A stretch of DNA of 41,806 nt from Oceanospirillales bacterium (GTDB lineage: Bacteria > Pseudomonadota > Gammaproteobacteria > Pseudomonadales > Balneatricaceae): contig JAAEYW010000034.1 of NCBI GenBank assembly GCA_018223185.1, forward strand, positions 1-41,806, written 5' to 3'. Positions 38,516 to 41,806 of this stretch are shown here, piece by piece. Each line of letters begins with the position of its first letter. Position 1 is the first letter of the stretch. The notes beneath the pieces were generated by a model. The model was not told the DNA's origin. It was given only the letters and a program-made list of their open reading frames with translations, and did not search any database. A program made the translations under genes and the position numbers.

Positions 38516-38599
38516 TCCCAAAATGCACCACGGTTTGTTATATACCCAGTCCTATATCTGAATCTGGTCAGACTAATTTAAGGCGCTGGGTAAGTAGTA

Positions 38600-39139
38600 T
38601 TGGAGTATAAAGAGCAGCGGTACTTAACAAGGTTAATGGGTAGCTATAGCAGAGGGGCTAGGCGCCTTACAAGACTTGAACCTGCGACCGATCCCTCTCT
38701 ATTAGTGTTAAAGTGTGAATGCCTGAATGAGATACAGTGCATCCTTGCTGCTTACGCAGAATTTGAAAGCGAGGATATGGTAGTGCATCAGCGTGTTGGT
38801 CGTAGTGAACTTGAGGATATTGAGATCGATATTGCTGATAAGAGCAATCCCCGGGTGTTATCCAGCCTAATAGTATCCAGAGCATTTTCGATGTGTTTTT
38901 GGCAGACCCAGTACTATCATGCCGCTACTAATACCCGAAGAGGCAGGAAGCTGGAGCCTGCTGCCTTTCTTAAATATGGAGGAAGAGGATCAGTTTTCCT
39001 TTTTTGTCTGCCTAGCATACATACTAGGTTCTCCCAGAGAGAATACTGTTGGAAATCCTGTGGCGGGTTTGAAGGGCGAGGATGGCATCGGGTCGTCAGT
39101 ACGTCGCTTGGAATCAGGAAGGTTTGTTCTGACCTCTGA
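38600..39139 (+). other. Doubtful open reading frame in an unexplained region
   Basis: The frame from TTG 38600 to 39139 would give 179 residues with no ribosome site and no family I recognise; its first part (LKCECLNEIQCILAAYAEFE, DMVVHQRVGRSELEDIEI) looks protein-like. A second frame, stop-free from 38874 to 39155 (contains LPFLNMEEEDQFSFFVCLAY, SSVRRLESGRFVLTSERF), overlaps its end and looks at least as protein-like there. This suggests either a frameshifted pseudogene near 38900, or no gene at all. The surrounding 740 bases (38516-39255) hold no other supported gene; the flanks carry inverted repeats. Confidence 0.3.
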
Positions 39140-39151
39140 ACGCTTCCGAAA

Positions 39152-39168
39152 ATAGGAATTATTCCTAT
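39152..39168. promoter_or_regulatory. Perfect palindrome ATAGGAATTATTCCTAT
   Basis: Eight-base arms, ATAGGAAT and ATTCCTAT, around one central T, about 90 bases before the DUF3015 start. Too short a loop for an ordinary RNA hairpin, so a protein-binding operator is more likely. No known regulator is assigned. Confidence 0.45.
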
Positions 39169-39201
39169 ATGAATACGCCATTAATAGTGACAGAGTCTCT
39201 T

Positions 39202-39236
39202 CGATTAAAATGTATTTAATTTCAATAAATTAATCG
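39202..39236. promoter_or_regulatory. Inverted repeat CGATTAA...TTAATCG before DUF3015
   Basis: Seven-base perfect arms at 39202-39208 and 39230-39236, separated by 21 AT-rich bases. It lies just before the ribosome site (AGGGA, 39243-39247) of the DUF3015 gene, so it would be in the leader or near the start of transcription. Could be an operator or a weak mRNA structure. Confidence 0.35.
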
Positions 39237-39255
39237 CCTTATAGGGATATCCACA

Positions 39256-39756
39256 ATGAGCAAAAACCTTTTATCAGCTGCCGCTATTGCATGTGTACTC
39301 TCAGTAACTGCTCCACTTGCGTCTGCTGCAAATGGCCCGGCAGGAACAGGTCCGAATCCTTTTACAGATTGCGGTATTGGGGCTGCATTGTTCAAAGATA
39401 CAGACTGGGCTGCTGTAACTTCCAATGTCACCTGGGATCTGGGAACAACTGCGGTAACATCTGCAACCATGAGCCCGGAAACATGCAGTGCACGTAAAAT
39501 GGAGGCGGCTCAGTTTATACTTGACTCCTACGAAAATCTGGCCGAAGAAACAGCTAAAGGTCAAGGTGAAAATCTTTCTGCAATGCTAGACATCTTCGGT
39601 TGTCAGCAAAGCCAAAAAAACGATGTCATTATGACAGTTCGCGCCGATATGGCTAAAATCGTTGGTATTGAGTCTTACTCACAGCAATCTAATATTGACA
39701 AAGCGTCTGATTATTACAACGCTGTAAACCAAGCAACAGGCAGCTGCTCAGCTTAA
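39256..39756 (+). CDS. DUF3015 secreted small protein
   Basis: A 166-residue exported protein. Residues 1-24 are a signal peptide (cleavage after ASA). The mature part carries four cysteines (C39, C77, C116, C164), enough for two disulfides, with segments typical of DUF3015: FTDCGIGAALFKDT, a T/S-rich WDLGTTAVTSATMSPETCSA and DIFGCQQSQ. Periplasmic or outer-surface location is inferred from the signal peptide. The function of the family is unknown. Good AGGGA site before ATG 39256. It is followed by the DUF4105 gene after 79 bases; the two families are often neighbours. Confidence 0.88.
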   Translation: MSKNLLSAAAIACVLSVTAPLASAANGPAGTGPNPFTDCGIGAALFKDTDWAAVTSNVTWDLGTTAVTSATMSPETCSARKMEAAQFILDSYENLAEETAKGQGENLSAMLDIFGCQQSQKNDVIMTVRADMAKIVGIESYSQQSNIDKASDYYNAVNQATGSCSA

Positions 39757-39778
39757 TACGTATCCATTCTCTATTCGT

Positions 39779-39807
39779 GCACCGGTATATTTCAATTGTA
39801 ACGGTGC
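39779..39807 (+). terminator. Hairpin between DUF3015 and DUF4105 genes
   Basis: A six-base GC-rich stem GCACCG/CGGTGC with a 17-base loop, followed by CTTCTCTTTCTAC, which is only partly T-rich. It may attenuate transcription so that the small secreted protein is made in excess over the DUF4105 protein. Weak support. Confidence 0.35.
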
Positions 39808-39835
39808 CTTCTCTTTCTACATTTGAATTATCCTG

Positions 39836-41731
39836 ATGTTGATACGTACTGCATTTCTACTAGCCTGCACTATAGCTTCCTTTTATACACATGCCACCAA
39901 CACCAGCAATATTGAAACTTGGTTGAAAGCAGCTCAAACCCAAAAGTTATCACAGCATAATGTATGGCTAAAGCTTGGCCATTATATAACTGATACATCA
40001 TCACCATCCGGGCACATTAGTGAAATAAACAGTGATGATTTTTTTATCGCGTCTAACGGTAAAACAAGCCCTCAGGCAGAGCTAAATGAAACGATCAAAG
40101 CCATGTTCACGCCGGTCAGCAAAGAAAACAAAAACACACACCCTCAATGTCAATTTCCAGCACGTTATCTTTGGTTAAAGAAAAATTTACTGAATACTGA
40201 TGTTTTACCAATTGAAGCGACATGTCCTGCCTACACTGAGTGGACTAATGGCAATTCTGTAGAATCACTAAGCGTCATTTATGCAACTGGCTATCTTGGA
40301 AATCCTGCCTCATTCTATGGGCACACATTTCTAAAATTTAACTCTACTGAAAATACTTCATCCTTTCTCGATAAAACAATCAATTATGGAGCCGTAGTGC
40401 CTGATGGGGAAAATCCGGTGGCATACATATTCAAAGGAATATTTGGGGGTTATATAGGTGGATTCAGCGATGTGAATTTCTATTTTCAAAATAATAATTA
40501 TGGCGAAAATGAACTTCGGGATTTATGGGAGTACCGCTTAGACCTTACACCAGAAAGCGCTAAATTTATCGTTGCCCATTCCTGGGAAGTTCTAAAAAAA
40601 GAATACACATATTTTTTCTTCCGTAAAAACTGCGCATACCGAATGGCGGAATTAATTGAGCTAGTCGAAGGGGTGAATATAATTGACTTCCATGCGGTGA
40701 CCTTTCCGCAGGCACTGATAAAATCGATCAATTCCTCATCTATCAATGATCGCGCACTGGTGAGCTCTGTAAACTATCATACTTCCCGACAAACTCGTCT
40801 TTATGAAAAATACCTTACTCTCAGTACGACTGAAAAAAAGTTGGTACACAGTATTTTCAATAACCATAACAGACTATATGAAAATGAATTCCGTGAACAC
40901 TCAATAGAATCAAAACACTTAATTCTGGACACCCTGATTGACTACCTTCAATTTGTTCGATCACGTGAAGACAGGAACACTGACACGATTAGTCCATTTT
41001 ACCGCCAAATTCTGAGCGAACGTTATAAGTTACCTGTAGGCGAAGTGCCAGTTGTAAAGCAACAGGTATTTCCTCCCGATAAAGGACGTGATCCCAGTTT
41101 AATACAAGCAGCTGTCACACATAACTCAAAGTTTGGTAAGGGAGCATCGCTCTCTTTCCGAGCTGCATATTATGATGTGCTGGATGCTGACAATAGCCAT
41201 GTACGAGATTCTGCTTTGACTATGGGCCGCATCGAACTGCATTCCACAGAGAAAAATGGATTTGAATTACGAGATTTAACACTAATTGAAATTGAAAGCA
41301 TTAACGCTGCAGTGACAGGGTTGCCAGAGGATAATGGCAGCGGTTGGTTGTTAAAAGCCAGCCTTGAACCTCAAAACCTGGAGTGCTCTTCCTGCCTGGT
41401 AATGCGTGGGCAGGCTTATTATGGCCAGTCTCGGCGCCTAAGCCCTGATATCCTGATCGGTGGCTACATTGGGGGGCAATTGCAAGAAAGCTATCAAAAC
41501 AATGGGCATACTCGCTTAGCAGCTAAACTGTTCGCTAATCTTTTTACAAATAAAGAATACAGTATGCGTATTGTGCTGGATGCAATTAAGCCTCTAGATG
41601 GCGAAAAATCTGAGCAGTACCTAACAACTTTTCAATCTCGATATCGTTTAAGCAGAAACAATGATATTCGTTTTTCTTACCAAAAAAATAAAGCCGAAGA
41701 GATTGCTCTTTCGTTTGGGTTTTATTTCTGA
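39836..41731 (+). CDS. DUF4105 exported protein with possible permuted papain-like core
   Basis: A 631-residue protein with a signal peptide (residues 1-20). The DUF4105 domain spans about 140-290: VIYATGYLGNPASFYGHTFL with H163, a WEYRLDLTPESAKFIV segment, and FFRKNCAYRMAELIELVEG with C266. The order His-then-Cys recalls circularly permuted NlpC/P60-LRAT-like hydrolases (an inference from motif style). The C-terminal region (about 400-631) is beta-rich and ends in LSFGFYF, an aromatic C-terminal residue typical of an outer-membrane beta-barrel. Start ATG 39836 is the first of the frame, after the DUF3015 gene. The stop is 19 bases before the CTAG flanking the IS end. Confidence 0.82.
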   Translation: MLIRTAFLLACTIASFYTHATNTSNIETWLKAAQTQKLSQHNVWLKLGHYITDTSSPSGHISEINSDDFFIASNGKTSPQAELNETIKAMFTPVSKENKNTHPQCQFPARYLWLKKNLLNTDVLPIEATCPAYTEWTNGNSVESLSVIYATGYLGNPASFYGHTFLKFNSTENTSSFLDKTINYGAVVPDGENPVAYIFKGIFGGYIGGFSDVNFYFQNNNYGENELRDLWEYRLDLTPESAKFIVAHSWEVLKKEYTYFFFRKNCAYRMAELIELVEGVNIIDFHAVTFPQALIKSINSSSINDRALVSSVNYHTSRQTRLYEKYLTLSTTEKKLVHSIFNNHNRLYENEFREHSIESKHLILDTLIDYLQFVRSREDRNTDTISPFYRQILSERYKLPVGEVPVVKQQVFPPDKGRDPSLIQAAVTHNSKFGKGASLSFRAAYYDVLDADNSHVRDSALTMGRIELHSTEKNGFELRDLTLIEIESINAAVTGLPEDNGSGWLLKASLEPQNLECSSCLVMRGQAYYGQSRRLSPDILIGGYIGGQLQESYQNNGHTRLAAKLFANLFTNKEYSMRIVLDAIKPLDGEKSEQYLTTFQSRYRLSRNNDIRFSYQKNKAEEIALSFGFYF

Positions 41732-41750
41732 ATATCTGCTATCTGATCTA

Positions 41751-41806
41751 CTAGGGAAGGTGCGATTAAGTGCCCAAGTTTTGCTTAATTCGCTGATTTC
41801 AGCGGA
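41751..41806. mobile_element. End of an IS5-family element with its CTAG target
   Basis: GGAAGGTGCGATTAAG at 41755-41770 closely matches the terminal inverted repeat of IS5 (GGAAGGTGCGAACAAG). The four bases right before it, CTAG (41751-41754), fit the YTAR target of IS5-group elements. No transposase is visible because the window ends 36 bases after the inverted repeat, so orientation and completeness are unknown. Confidence 0.75.

Noticed and set aside
38667-38700. tRNA-like fragment (ACTTGAACCTGCGACC resembles a reversed T-arm)
   Set aside because: The T-stem pairs poorly and no anticodon or acceptor stem can be drawn on either strand.

Overview
The window looks like a chromosomal segment of a marine gammaproteobacterium of the Oceanospirillales / Neptunomonas-Amphritea-Marinobacterium type. 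The evidence is gene order and protein style: a Pseudomonas-like cheB-motC-motD-parC-parP block, a complete ccmABCDEFGHI operon, zipA-ligA, mnmC and a long lipopolysaccharide O-antigen locus. Taxonomy is inferred; no rRNA gene is present. Both edges lie inside insertion-sequence ends (an IS3-family right end at 1-55 and an IS5-type terminus at 41755-41806), so the segment is bounded by repeats, which suggests an IS-containing genome and probably natural contig borders.

Layout. 1-5400 (+): IS3-type end inserted in the 3' end of cheA (only the last 34 CheA codons remain), then cheB, motC, motD, a ParA-type ATPase (ParC), an E/P-repeat CheW-domain protein (ParP-like) and a DUF2802 protein; the usual separate cheW is not in its expected slot. 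5458-7296 (-): a small FlhB C-terminal-domain protein and a FliK-type hook-length protein. 7450-14476 (+): the cytochrome c maturation operon ccmA to ccmI, tightly packed. 14546-19964 (+): zipA (unusually long), ligA, an SLT-like lipoprotein, yheU, a DUF4126 membrane protein. 19972-22655 (-): a CBS-pair protein and bifunctional mnmC.

22795-38515 (+) is the surface-polysaccharide locus. It opens with rfbBDAC (dTDP-L-rhamnose), continues without gaps into a 3,4-ketoisomerase / acetyltransferase / aminotransferase trio that would make dTDP-Fuc3NAc or dTDP-Qui3NAc, then enters an AT-rich variable core (sulfotransferase-like protein, Wzx-type flippase, a GT61 and three GT2 glycosyltransferases). 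It closes with a normal-composition module of WbpV/WreQ-like reductase, PglC/WcaJ-like initiating sugar-phosphate transferase and WbpM-like 4,6-dehydratase, probably making and transferring QuiNAc-1-P. Together these would build, flip and assemble an O-antigen unit containing rhamnose and amino-deoxysugars, possibly sulfated; no Wzy polymerase, Wzz or WaaL ligase was recognised in the window.

38516-39255 is a poorly explained stretch with a doubtful reading frame and two inverted repeats. It is followed by a small secreted Cys-rich DUF3015 protein and a DUF4105 protein with a His...Cys pair that I read as a possible permuted papain-like (NlpC/P60-LRAT type) active site. This two-gene envelope module, cut off by the IS5-type element, is the least characterised system in the window. 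All similarity statements come from recognising motifs by eye; no database search was run.
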